DNA of 64,000 nt, taken from Diphasiastrum complanatum (Eukaryota; Streptophyta; Lycopodiopsida; Lycopodiales; Lycopodiaceae). A program made the position numbers and the translations under genes. Within the stretch, counting starts at the first letter, position 1, and each line of letters begins with the position of its first letter. This document shows positions 13,465 to 26,765 of the stretch, one piece after another. Location: positions 66,036,268 to 66,100,267 of the forward strand of contig CM055097.1 in assembly GCA_029204225.1 (NCBI GenBank), given 5' to 3'. The notes beneath the pieces were generated by a model, which was not told the DNA's origin, did not search any database, and saw only the letters and a list, made by a program, of their open reading frames with translations.

Positions 13465-15410
13465 ATGTTTTTTTGCTCAAAATGAAAGTAATACTGATGG
13501 CCAAAGAATTATGGGAAATAGTCACTGGAATCGAACTAGTTCCCAGTGTCGATGAGCAAGCCATTTCCAAATGGAAGCTCAGGGATGGCAAGACTTTTGC
13601 CTTGATCACCCTTAACATCTTTGACACACAAATTGGTCATATCAGAAAAGCCCAATCATCGAAAGAAAGAATGTCAGATGGTGATTCTCTTTAGAATCAC
13701 GTAAATGAATTTAAGACTCTAATGGATCAAATGGCAGCAATAGGTTCAGCAATCAAAGACTTTGATGCTATTATGACCTTATTGTCAAGCTTACCATTTT
13801 CCTATGAAAACTGGGTGATGATGATTTTCACACACTCAGACATCACATTATCCAAAGTCATAACTATGTTGCTACAGGAGGAAAGAAGAAGATGTGGAGC
13901 ATCTTCATACTTCGTCAACGACTCACAAGCATTATTCTCCAAGAACGGCTCAATAAAGCAACAAAAGAAGAAAATTGTTCGTCGACAAACTAACAACAAT
14001 CAAAAGCAGTCACAGAAGTCCTAGAATCAGGCACCTACTCAGAACAATAAGAAAAGGCCCTTCTGCAGGTACTGCAAGACACCAGATCATGAGATCCAGG
14101 ACTGTCGAGTCTTGAAGCTCAACAACGACAAGAAGAAAAAGCAGCCAGATCAACAAGCTCATGCAGCAGACACCAAGCAGAAGATCGAAGATGATGAAGA
14201 GTAGGAAGACTTCATGGTGAGCCATCACCATGTCGAACAGTCAAAGGAATGTTTCCTCGATTCTGGAGCTACACAAGACATGACAAGCCATTAATGGTTC
14301 ATCAACTATTCACCCTACAATACAAACAAATTTGTTCACCTTGGAGACAACAGTTCTCACATAATTGAAGGTGAAGGTACTGTTTGGATGAATTTTTGGA
14401 ATGGAATGTCGAAGCTTATACCAAGTGTATTGTATGTCCCGAATCTGACAACAAATCTGTTGTCTGTCAGTCGAATCACAGATCTAGGACATAGGGTAGA
14501 GTTTCAGACAGATTCTCATCAAATTCTTGATAAGAATAAGAGAGTTCTTGCAGTTGGAAAGAGACAAGGATATCTCTATAGGCTTAATCATTGTAATACT
14601 GTAATTGATCGTGCTTTAAGCAGTTTGACATCTATGAATAAAGAAGTGTTCTGGCATTATAGACTTGGTAACCTTAACTATACATCTATAGGTAACATGT
14701 CTAAACACTCTTTAGTTCTTGATCTAGACTGTAAAATTGTCGATCCCCATGTCTACTCAAGTTGTATAAGAGGAAAGTAGGCAAGGAGGCCCTTCAAGTC
14801 AAATCAAGAACACATTTCTAGAGATCTGTTAAACATTGTGCATACTGATATATGTGGCCCAATGTAGACACCATCATTACTTGATGCAAAGTTCTTTATT
14901 ACTTTCATAGATGATTATTCCAGGAGGACTGCTGTCTATTTCCTAAAGCACAAATATGAAGCTTTTTAGTTCTTTGAAATTTAAGGAGAATGCTGAGTTG
15001 CAGACATACATAAGAATCAAAGCTCTCAGGAGCGACAATGGTGGAGAATACATTTCAAATGAATTCAAGGATTACTGCTCAGCCAATGGCATCGAACAAC
15101 AGTTTGCTGCTTCCTATTCCCCATAGTCAAATGGATTGGCTGAAAGGAAGAACAAAATCTTAATTGAATCTGCTAAATGCATGATCACACATGCTTCTTT
15201 GCCCAAATCATTTTGGCAACATGCTGTTTCAACAACAACTTATTTGTAGAGTCGATGCATAACTGAGGGTGTTCCTAACAACAAAACTCCTTAGGAGGTT
15301 TGGACTGGATTCAAATCCTCGATCAAAGATTTGAAAGTATTCGGATGCATAACTTATGCTCATGTCCCAAAGCAGAACAGAAAGAAACTTGATGAGCATT
15401 TGTCATAGTA
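13465..15410 (+). mobile_element. Ty1/copia gag-protease-integrase relic (family A related)
   Basis: Ordered on the plus strand: gag (MKVILMAKELWEIVTGIE), the zinc knuckle CRYCKTPDHEIQDC (about 14070, CX2CX4HX4C), an intact protease site FLDSGATQDMTS (about 14258), PNLTTNLLSVSRITDLGHRV, WHYRLGNLNY, then integrase with VHTDICG, LRSDNGGEY and NGLAERKN. It resembles the complete element at 55.7-62.0 kb throughout, so it belongs to the same or a sister family. Relative to that copy, about 30 codons of gag are missing near 13665. Stops include CAG-to-TAG type changes at about 15124 and 15247. RT, RNase H and both LTRs are absent. Confidence 0.85.
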
Positions 15411-16358
<948 letters not shown>

Positions 16359-16798
16359 AATGTGAGGATGAGATGTGTCTTCTTTTATAGCCTACGCAGC
16401 AAGCAAACACACCACTTGAAATTCCTGGTGCGTCGCTCCATTTACAAATTCTAGTTAACATATAAGTTACAAGTACATGTAAATTATACAATTAAAAATT
16501 TTCACTAAGAGTCTCGTTTGAACTGACGATACGAATCTAGTCGTTTCATATTCGAGACCTCATTTTATTTCAAGAGGCCTTGTCCTTTAATAGTAGGCAG
16601 GTCATTAGCAATTACATCCCAAAAAATGATATAGGCCTCTTCATAATATATATTTGTCCGTGCATATCCTCATTTCCAAGTATATATTGCTATTTTGGAG
16701 TAGATATACATTTATCTAACAAATATGTGGTATCACATGTGGCATTCTTTTAAAACGATTTTTGTTGGCTATTGCAAATCTGATGGAATGTACAGACA

Positions 16799-17049
16799 GT
16801 TAAAATAGCAATGATCGACTTATACACCGCTTTCTTATTTCGACGACACCATGTGTGCTTAGTTTTAGAATTATCGGGCCGTCTTTCTTTTATGAGCCCT
16901 TTGAGTGCTTTTAAGCAACTTTATCTTTGTACTTGCTTATCAGTTGAATATACAGTTTGTGGAGAGCAATTATGTTGTCTTGTCTTATTGCACTTGACGT
17001 TGTGTTGTGGTGATTGATCCGATCGAGTTTTTAAATAGTTTTTTTAACT
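16799..17049 (+). mobile_element. 5' LTR of copia family B
   Basis: About 240 bases, starting TTAAAATAGCAATGATCGAC, match 51945-52180 at roughly 92 percent by eye and end directly before a tRNA-Met primer site. That identifies the stretch as a 5' LTR. The usual TG...CA ends are not obvious; both copies begin with TTAAAATAG after AG. Confidence 0.8.
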
Positions 17050-17062
17050 TGGTATCAGAGCC
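17050..17062 (+). other. Primer binding site for initiator tRNA-Met
   Basis: TGGTATCAGAGCC is complementary to the 3' end of plant initiator tRNA-Met, the standard primer for copia reverse transcription. It directly follows the LTR. Confidence 0.9.
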
Positions 17063-18335
17063 CATGGTGGCTACAATCACCAGACAAGAACATAAAGCTG
17101 CGAATTCGTGATGGTTTATTGGCTAAGAAGCACAAAACCGAGTCTGTGGAGATTCGTGGAATAGCTCAAAACTGTAAAAAGGATTCAGAGACAGGAAATT
17201 GTCAGCTGAATCAGAAAGCAAGCAAAGATTGAAGCTAAAAATTCTTCTGGAGGATTGCTTGGCATTTGTGATTGGTTTGAATCCAATCGAACATCGTTTG
17301 AAGAGCGGTTTGGTGCAAAAGATTGCTTGTTGTTGGGCGATCTTAGAGGGATAGGTAGCTGCTCAAAGAAATTCTCAAAATGATCAAACAAAGTCCAAGG
17401 AATAGCTGTTCTTCACCCAGCTAGGGTTTTGAGCTTAACAATGGTGCATCTCTCTGGTTTCTGAATCTTTTTCGCTTCTGTAAATGCGTGATGGTGGGCA
17501 CCTTGCTACTGTTGTGAACTTGTGGAGAGGCCGTGGGTGGCCGCGGACTATGTAGAGAGGTAGCTTGAAATTTGCCAGGCTGCCATAGCCATAGTTTATT
17601 GAATGCTAGAAAGCTTGGAGATGGCATGAGGGAAGTCGTGGGCCTGAACGAGCGGTCAATCCCACCAATCCTGTAGCGTGAGGAGGGGAGTAGCGATCCT
17701 AAGAAGAGAACTTGATGCACCTAGATGATTGTGATTGTTGGATCCAGAGCTATTGTGATCTACGGTTGAAGTCGACTGGCCAAGAAGTGATCTAGGCAGT
17801 CAGATCTTAGATAACCATTGGATCGGTTGGATTCCAACTTGAACTTCATAAGAAGGGGTCTGAAGTGCAAAGTGCATTTCAGCTTCATTAAAAATTTTCA
17901 AACTGAAATAACTGTTGGATCCCAAGTTTTTGAAGGGTGAAGTTTTTTCACACTGAAGAAACAGTTCAAAAACTCAAAGTGCCCTTATTTTCACATCCTT
18001 TAGCCTATTTTGGCCAAACAAAAGACTATAGCCTCCAAGCGAAGGGCACCTTGACTGTACTTGCAAGTACGGTATGCCAAAATAGAGTGATTGCCGCAGA
18101 GAAAGTGTTTGGAACGCGCCAGAAGTGATTTCACCATTCCACTGGGCACGTAGTTGGAAGTTGGTGACGAGAAGTATTTCGGAAAGCGACGCCAGTTTGG
18201 ATTCTAATTTGGCAAAAGAGCGACAAGTGGCTTGGTAAGCCAAAAATTGCAGGTCATTATTGTTTATTTTTGACATCACGGTTGGCTTTGGCATACACTT
18301 TTTAGCCTACAGATGAAGTTTCAAGCAGTTTGGAA
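17063..18335 (+). other. Untranslated leader of copia family B
   Basis: Between primer site and gag there is no supported frame. The length (about 1.27 kb) is long for a copia leader and may include inserted sequence. Confidence 0.5.
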
Positions 18336-19430
18336 ATGGCAAACATCAATGAGGCAATTTTGGGCGATGCAAGCGAACTTGATGGGGCTTCTAACTACAA
18401 CATCTGAAAATTCAAATTGAAGAGCATTTTGATGGAGAAAGAGTTATGGGAGATCGTAGCAGGTATTGAAATCTGGCCAAATACCACCCCAGGTGACATG
18501 ATGGCCTTTGATAAAAAGGCACAGAGAGCATTGTCCTTGATTAATCTTTCAGTGAAAGACCATGTGATCACCCATATAAGTGATGCCATGACAACTTGGG
18601 GAGCTTGGGAAGCTCTTAGAGTGCAATTTCAAATTTGCAATCCAGCTCGAGCCATGTTCTTGAAGTCGAGAATGAATGCAGTCAGGATGGAAGAAAGCGA
18701 ATCGGTGGAATCTTTCTTCACCAGGATAAAGGAGCTGAGAGGTCAACTTGTGGCAATTGGAGAACCAATTAGGGACATTGAATTGGTACATACCACTATG
18801 AGCGGTGTCTCGGAAGGGCTAAAGATGTTTGTGAGTGGCATTGCTTCGAGGGAGAGATTGCCTACTTTTGAAGACTTCCATGGAATCATGTTGCAGGAAG
18901 AGCAGCGCCGCGAAGTGGTGAAGTCAAGGCAAACCCCATAGGAGGATCAAACCTTGCTTGCTAAAGGCAAGCAGAAAGGATGGAAAAGGATTCCCAAGAA
19001 ATCCAAGGATGATGATGACGAGGGAGAGTCGTCATCAAAGACGAAAAAGAAGAAGAAAGGCAAATGTTACTATTGCCACAAACCGGGTCATTGGGCACAT
19101 GAGTGTTACAAGAAGAAAGCAGACATAAAGGCGGAAAAGGTGAAACAACAAGGCAACATTGCCGAAGATGATGGGGAAGATGACGAGACAAGTGTCTTCT
19201 CATCGACATTGGCATCCCAGGTTGATGATGGTGCTAGATGATTCACAGATTCAGACGCCACAAGGCATATGATTGGGAAATGAGATTGGTTAGAGAAATT
19301 ATCACCAATCCATGATAGGGACAAGGTCACTCAAGCCAATAATGCCAAATACAGGGTGTTGGCAATGTACCTGTGCGATTTTCTAATGGTAAAATCAAGA
19401 ATATCCCTAATGTGCTTTATGTTCCTGGAC
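18336..19430 (+). pseudogene. Copia family B gag and start of protease
   Basis: The chosen ATG opens MANINEAILGDASELDGASN, then a TGA at 18405 in the place of the conserved Trp before KFKLKSILMEKELWEIV. The gag body follows (residues about 25-200), with MFLKSRMNAVRMEESESVES and GQLVAIGEPIRDIE. After a TAG at 18939 come a Lys-rich stretch and the zinc knuckle CYYCHKPGHWAHEC (nucleic-acid binding). A TGA at 19239 stands where FTDSGATRHM-type proteases carry Trp; the active site reads DSD instead of DSG. Homology ends at VLYVPGL (about 19430), where the GCGGTCC repeat begins. All three stops named are in one frame and fit single transitions from TGG or CAG. Confidence 0.85.
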
Positions 19431-19755
19431 TTGTTCTGAGGTCATCTGTGACCTCCGCAGTCATTTACATTCATCTACAATCTCTGCGGTCCTCTGCGGT
19501 CATCTACGGTCATCTATGACCTCTACGATCTCTGCGGTCCTCTACAGTTTAGGGTGCAGTCCATCTGTGGTCCTCTGTGGTCATCTGCGGTCCTCTAAGG
19601 TCCCTAACGCGGTCCGTCTGTGGTCGTCTACGATCGTCCCGCAGCGACGGGAGGTTCTGAGGCCATCTGCGACCTCTGCGGTCATCTACAGTCATCTACA
19701 AGCTCTGCGGTCATCTACGGTCATTTGCGAACTCTGCGGTCCCTTTACAAAATTT
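19431..19755. repeat. GCGGTC(A/C)TCT minisatellite, block 1
   Basis: Degenerate short units such as TCTGCGGTCCTCTACGGTCATC repeat about 20 times. One interrupted palindrome, CCCGCAGCGACGGG, sits at 19638-19651 and is followed by AGGTTCTGA. The block cuts off the copia protease to its left. The same units and palindrome recur in block 2. Confidence 0.85.
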
Positions 19756-20034
19756 AGCAGTATGTGAACCACAATTGAATTGGGTATGACATGATTGCGT
19801 ACTATAGAACTCATGCATACACAAATATTATAAAACTTCTAACAAGCATATCATAGTAGAAAACCATTTCAAATCAATTCAAATGTATCTAACATTCATA
19901 AAAAATGACACATTAATAGTAAATCTTTCTTCAAACTGTATTCCTTTGTTAAATTGTCAACATTAGTGCCCTACCGCATGAGGTATGAAGCACTTAATTT
20001 GTCTTTATTGTTTAGGCATAACAACCAATACAAA

Positions 20035-20850
20035 CTATAATGTCTCTACGTTTACATCCATTTCTCCCTCATCAGACTCCTTAGACCCAGAACTTGAGTC
20101 TTCAGATGAATTTGTATCTGATTCAAGTGATTCCAAACGGTCTTGATGCGTTAGGAAGGACCGAGTCATATCTATATTTTTTGGAGTATTGATAGTCAGT
20201 ATAGTCCGACCGATGTTGTTCATGAGCTCTGCCACACAGTATAACATTCTATATAAGCACACAGACCAATTTGGAGCAGAAAAAGATTCAATAATGCTGC
20301 TAACACCTCGCCAATGCTTTGCTTTCTTTTTGTGTTTTGGCTTACATGACACAAAATGTTTTGTCGATTTTTCACTATCTCCAAAACACAACCTCAACAG
20401 TTTAAATTTGCTTTGCATGGACTCCCTGACATCATTCGAGGACTCAGCATTGTAAAGAACAAATAAAATAGGTTGTAGGTTCGGAACAGTTATATTATTC
20501 TCTTTCATTGGAGTTGCTAGCTCGTAGTAACCCTCAAAAATAGACAACTGACCAAGTGCTAAGAGCAAGGACTCACCAATTTCACAGTAACAGACATAGG
20601 AGGGAAAACATGCAAAGCAGACAGAAGAGGAGAAGGGGGTTGCACCGTCAGGCCAGCAGAAGGGAGGTGGAGCAGCATAACAGAGCTCAATATCTCCGAG
20701 AGAGCAGTGATATCCAAACCAGGCACAACAGAGTCGCAATCCAAGCATAGCCCAGAAAGAAACAAAGAAAGAGAAGAGAGGGGGGGAGAGAGAAGCTCCA
20801 TCAAAATCTCTAGAACGTGCTGCAAATTCGAAACAGATCCGCTCGTGCAT
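20035..20850 (-). CDS. Unrecognised ORF enclosed by the two minisatellite blocks
   Basis: A 271-codon open frame on the minus strand. The first 110 residues are Cys- and Phe-rich and do not look like a folded protein; another frame (20559-20825) looks at least as natural there. From about residue 115 it appears more protein-like: KENNITVPNLQPILFVLYNA, SKFKLLRLCFGDSEKSTKHF, basic KPKHKKKAKHWRG, RMLYCVAELMNNIGRTIL and an acidic Ser-rich tail (SSEDSSSGSKESDEGEMDV). I recognise no family. A frame switch near 20560 would be needed to unite the two plausible parts; the GT-AG interval there is only about 29 bases, too short for a normal intron. It may be a captured gene fragment. Confidence 0.35.
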   Translation of the reverse strand: MHERICFEFAARSRDFDGASLSPPLFSFFVSFWAMLGLRLCCAWFGYHCSLGDIELCYAAPPPFCWPDGATPFSSSVCFACFPSYVCYCEIGESLLLALGQLSIFEGYYELATPMKENNITVPNLQPILFVLYNAESSNDVRESMQSKFKLLRLCFGDSEKSTKHFVSCKPKHKKKAKHWRGVSSIIESFSAPNWSVCLYRMLYCVAELMNNIGRTILTINTPKNIDMTRSFLTHQDRLESLESDTNSSEDSSSGSKESDEGEMDVNVETL

Positions 20851-21171
20851 TAAATTTGAAACAGATCCACTCGTGCTGCAAATTTGAAACAGATCCTCTC
20901 CAAGCGCTCGGGTTCACCACCGCCAACCCCCCCCTACGTCCATGTCCACATCGAGCGGAATCCCTTCCTCCACATCGAGCGGAATTTCTTCCTCCGCCAT
21001 CTGTCTTCTTTTTCTTGCTTGTTATCTATAATTTGAAATACTAACATGCAATGGTTGATGTTCAGGTTTAGGGTTATCGGATTGAGATATTTGGGAGGAG
21101 GATGCATGAGTGCACCCATACACATGCGCAAAAGTGTACATAAGTTTAAATATATATATATAGATATATAT

Positions 21172-21655
21172 AATGCGGTCCCTCTGCGGTCCTCCCGTCA
21201 CGGCGGGAGGTTATGACTTCTGCGGTCCTCCGTGGTCCCTAATGAGGTCTCTTTGCGATTCTCTGAGGTTCCTCTGTGGTCCTCCCGCCACTGCGGGAGG
21301 TTCTGACTTCCGCGGTCCTCTGCGGCCCCTAATGCGGTCCCCTTGCGATCCTCTGAGGTTCCTCTAAGGTCTTATATGACCCTCTGCGGTCCTCCGTGGT
21401 CCCTAATGCGGTCCTTGTCCCTAATGCGGTTCCTCTGTGGTCCTTTGCGGTCCTCCCGCCGTGGCGGGAGGTTCACTCCGAATTTTTTTTTAACAAAAAA
21501 ATGAAACACTCAGAATTTTTTTCAAACCAAAAAATAAATGAGAACCTCCCACCGCGGCGGGAGGACCGCAGAGGACCACAGAGGGACCACATTAGGGACC
21601 GCAGAGGACCGTAGAGGTCGCAGAGGGTCGCATAGGACCTTACGGTTTCTCAATC
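21172..21655. repeat. GCGGTCC minisatellite, block 2, with palindromes and an inverted end
   Basis: Units of the type TGCGGTCCTC and CGGTCCCTAA repeat in the plus orientation to about 21480. After a spacer holding two copies of CACTC..GAATTTTTTT they continue in inverted orientation (GGACCGCAGAGGACC) to 21640. Four palindromes are embedded: 21191-21210, 21281-21300, 21452-21471 (arms CCTCCCGCC / GGCGGGAGG) and 21545-21564. The inverted arrangement could fold into a long hairpin. Confidence 0.85.
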
Positions 21656-21960
21656 ATGTTAACTAAAGATGGGGAGGGGGTTTATCTATCTTTGTGGATA
21701 GATGTTCATTTGCTTATGGGACTTATGAATTGCCACATGTCAACAACGTGTTGAACTCATAAAAAAGCAAATGTAATTGATTTTGGCTTTTTTGGCTTGT
21801 TGTAATTGTGGCTAAAGAGCCACAATTCTTGGAAATGGACGATTTCAGAATCTATATATACTCATGAGTTCTGTCATGCTTCTAGAAATACTTATGGGAT
21901 AATTGTTGTCTTTTTCTTGTGCTCTCCTCTCCTTGTTTTTTGTAAGACGTATATAATTAA
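21656..21960. other. Spacer
   Basis: No supported gene. The text is unremarkable up to the A-rich stretch. Confidence 0.4.
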
Positions 21961-22690
21961 AAATTGCACACAAAACATAAAGACATAAATAACTTTTAAA
22001 AACAGAAAAGTGAAAATTAGTAGAATTAAATGACGAATAACACTAAACGTCTACTAAACAAAAATCATAAATTTATAAAACCCAAAAATAAATAAATGAA
22101 TAAACAAATTACAAGAATAAACAAATTGAAAAAAATTAAATGAATATACAAATAGTATCACATAATCATAGCATTAATAGATTAGATATTCAAAAAAGTG
22201 AATAAAATTTAAAATATAAAATAACTTTAGTAATACAAAGAAAATTGAATATAATCAAAATAATTATAAGATAACTAGAAAAATATATCAATAAAAAAAA
22301 TAATATAACTATTAACAAATCGTCAAAAAACTCGAATATATCTATTAATGAATCATAAAATTTTTATAGATTGATTATTTACTATAATATTAATATAGGG
22401 TTCTAAATAAATAAAATACAAAATAACACAATAAATTAGATATATAAAAATGGAATACAACAAAATAAACTCTCAAAATAAATGTATCAATAATATAATT
22501 AAAAAATAAAATCACAAAAATATAAACAAATACAGTAAAATAAAAAAATTAATGAGAATAAAAAAGTACAAAACATCTTAAAAAATTAATTAAAAAAGTC
22601 ACTATTTTCAAAAATAATCAAAAATAAAATCTATAAAGCTAAGAAAAAAACAAAAACTTTAGAAGAATAATGAAAAACATTAATACAAGT
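21961..22690. repeat. A-rich low-complexity stretch
   Basis: Roughly 80 percent A+T with strong A bias on the plus strand (many AAATAAA and AAAATTA runs). No frame of note. It directly precedes the CTAAGGGC minisatellite. Confidence 0.75.
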
Positions 22691-23620
22691 TACAAGAAAA
22701 AAAAGCCTTTAGGTCAAGGACTAAGGGCCTTGGGCTAAGGACTAATCGCCTACGGTCATGGCATTGGTCCAAGGGCAAAGAGTCAAGGGCTAAGGGCTAA
22801 TTGCCGACAACCAAGGGCTAAGGGCCAGCAGCTATGTAGTAAGCTCCAACGGCTAAGGGTCAAGGTCTAGGGACAAACGGTCAAGGGTCATGGTCTAAGG
22901 ACCATGGGCCAACTAGCTTAGGACTGAGGGTCTAGACCCAATGGCCAAGAACTAAGGGCCAAGAGACAAGGGCTAAGGTCCAATTGCCGACTACCAAGGG
23001 CTAAGTGTCAGCGGCTAAGAACTTAGGGCCACTGGCTAAGGGTAAAGGTCTTAGGACTAAGGGCTAACTAACTAAGGACTGAGGGCCAACTAGCTAAGGA
23101 CCGAGGGTCGAGGGCCAACATCTAAGGGCTAAGACTAAGGGCCAACTGGTTGAGGGCTAAGGGCTAAGGGCCTAGATATTAGGGCCAATAGCTAAGGGTC
23201 AAGGTCTAAGGACTGAGGGCGAACTAGTTAAGGACTGAGGGCCAACTAGCTAAGGACTGAGGGCCAAGGTCTAAGGACTGAGGGACAACTAGCCAAGGGT
23301 CAAGGGCCAATGTCTACGGGCTAAGACTAAGGGCCAACTGGCCAAGGGCCAAGATATAAGGGCTTAGGTCCAATTGCTAAGGGCTAAGTGCCAAGATCTA
23401 AGGAGTAAGGGCTAACGGCCAAGGACTATAGTCCAATGGTTAAGGACCAAGTGGCAAGGGATAAGGGCCAAACTTTAAGGACCAATGGCGAGTAAGGGCT
23501 AAGTGCCAAGATCTAAGGAGTAAGGGCTAACGGCCAAGGACTATAGTCCAATGGTTGAGGACCAAGTGGCAAGGGGTAAGGGCCAAACTTTAAGGACCAA
23601 TGGTGAAAGGCTAAGGAAGA
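22691..23620. repeat. CTAAGGGC/CCAA degenerate minisatellite, about 930 bp
   Basis: The words CTAAGGGC, GGGCCAA, GGACTGAGGG and AACTAGCTAAGG recur dozens of times with a loose 7-8 and 14-16 base spacing. Near the right end a 115-bp unit is duplicated (23381-23495 and 23496-23610) with very few differences. The base word is not the plant telomere TTTAGGG, although CTAAGGG differs from it by little. Confidence 0.85.
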
Positions 23621-23810
23621 TCCACAAATATATATAAAGATATTTAAATTACATAAAACTATTTCAAGATAATTTCAAACAATTTCAAAACTTGGGTATA
23701 TTTATCCAGCTAATTACATTGTGTGTTATAAATTTACATCTACATTGTATGTATGTATGTTCTAACATATGTTGAAATCATAATTTCTCTCTGTGTGTGT
23801 AGGGCTTGCA

Positions 23811-25268
23811 ATGGAAAACGATCGTGAGAAAAATGTCCGCATTGTCTTGCTATATCGAAAAGAAGTCATTGCATTTAGTCAAATTTTGAGTATTGAACCA
23901 AGGCAGATGTGTTTCTTTCGTGAAATTGGCACAAATAAATGCATGGTGAGTATATCAAAAGTGCTCAAGATGGATTGTCCATTGCCATATCCACAGATGG
24001 GTATCACTCATCTTGCAGACATTTATGATAATTTGCTGGACTTAATGGCAAACAGATTATTGTGGGGTAACAATGACGTGGTGAAGATTGACGATCTTGC
24101 AGTCTTGGCATGTCATATTTATAACAACAATGATATTGTTGATTATATGAATTTTGATGGAAATATAGTTTGTTCAGCCAGCTTCAAAAGCTACTGCAGT
24201 TTTGACAAAAATCAGTTGTTTGCCACTATAAAGTTACTATCAGTAACAAATGAAGGAACCATTCAAAATGCCATGGCAGATGACGGAGTCCCATTTTACT
24301 CACCAAATAAATCGATGATATGGTGTGTATCGAAACTTTCTTTACATGCTACGAATGCTAGGCACGTATTGTTCGACGAGACAATGAATGTGTATTACAC
24401 TTATTATGATCGCAATTACAACAGATCATCAACATGTATGCAATGTACGACTACCTTCAATCACGAAAAGAGAACATCAACAAAAACAACATACAATTCT
24501 GATTTCCTCACTGGCGTGGAAGATGTCAATCATAATAATAGTGCAAACTTCAAATGGATTAGGTATAGTTCAGATGTTCTCACTGGTGTGAATGATATCA
24601 ATGCTCATGATGTGACTGATAACAATGCTACAAGACCAGCTCTGTACAACTCCGACGTTTTGATAGGTGTGGACGATGTAATTGGTTATGATCTGACACG
24701 ATCGACATACAACTCAGACATCCTAACTGGGATAGACGATGTGGTTAACAATAATGTATCTCAAGCGAATGCTATCACCGACAGTCACGGTCATAGACTT
24801 TCTCAAATGACAAGACAATCCAAGAAGACAACAGGTGCATCCTCTGCAGCATTGTTTTCTACTGCTTCTAGACAACATGATTCAGATTTAAACAATGCTT
24901 GATAAACATTTCCTCCCAATACTTGATAGATCTAAATGTTGCATATGAATATAAATTACCTCTTTGTGTTTGCAGCGAGAGCCTCATTTTGGATGGCAAA
25001 GGTTGTCGGAGTAGGGACCGATGCTGATGGTCTGGTCACTTCACTCAAACTATTATGGTATGAACCTAAATCCACTCGGAGACGTGGAAACAGTTTAATT
25101 GACAACAAAGAATTATACGAAGACTGTCTTTCAAAAGACTGGGTTTCAAACAATGACGGTGTAGATATTGATGCTGTGATTTATGCATGGAAAACCAAGG
25201 CAAAAAAGATGGTAAAGAAACATGGATATGATGTCGAAAGATCAATATCTATTCCAGAAATCTTTTGA
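23811..25268 (+). CDS. Unrecognised two-exon gene with four internal YNSDxLTGxDD repeats
   Basis: Exon 1 runs from ATG 23811 to 24834, exon 2 from 24976 to the TGA at 25266-25268. The GT-AG intron (24835-24975) joins phase 1 to phase 1, giving 438 residues. An acceptor-like TGTGTGTAG just before the ATG suggests an upstream exon or 5' UTR intron. Residues about 1-215 form an unrecognised globular region (RIVLLYRKEVIAFSQIL). Four repeats start near residues 228, 252, 279 and 300 with consensus Y-N/S-S-D-x-L-T-G-V/I-D-D-V. Exon 2 encodes FWMAKVVGVG, LLWYEPKSTRRRGNS and IYAWKTKAKKM, reminiscent of a small Tudor- or BAH-like module. That comparison is a guess. Past the TGA the same frame continues for 21 codons (AHIKEYLYKLVDACAADVDEY), so the stop may be premature. 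No function is assigned. It could be host or transposon-borne. Confidence 0.6.
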
Positions 25269-26352
<1,084 letters not shown>

Positions 26353-26765
26353 TAAAAAAAGTCTAATTGTTTTGCCAAAGTCCAAAATTAAATAATTTCA
26401 AATTGTAAGTGTTAATTTTTTTACATTGACCATGTAGTACTTTTTCGTTTGTATTTTCATATGTGTTTTATGTGTTGCAAGTTAATTAGAATTTCAAAAT
26501 ATATGATAAATCCATACTATGTTTCAAGATTTTCATATTGTTTAGCTGTTTTTTAAATATTTTTTTGTAAATAACATGAGCCTTTCGAAATTTGTGTGAA
26601 TTCTATATTGTTGTCATAATTACATCTAAAAATTATCATGTCCGTGTTAAAAAATGGATTATTACAAAGTCCAAAATTAGTTGATCCAGTGTTTAAACTA
26701 AATAGGGCTGCAATTTCTAAAACTATCTTTGGTTGCTTGCAGCAATTATCTCACACGTGTTTCCA

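Noticed and set aside
19516-19767. Plus-strand open frame through GCGGTC repeats (also 21173-21367 and 21396-21614)
   Set aside because: Repeat-driven, period-related codons without protein character.
20547-20575. Splice junction linking 20559-20825 to the rest of the minus-strand ORF
   Set aside because: The GT-AG interval is about 29 bases, below normal plant intron size.
22691-23620. CTAAGGGC array as telomeric DNA or CRISPR-like array
   Set aside because: Units are degenerate with irregular spacing and lack unique spacers; the word differs from the telomere unit.
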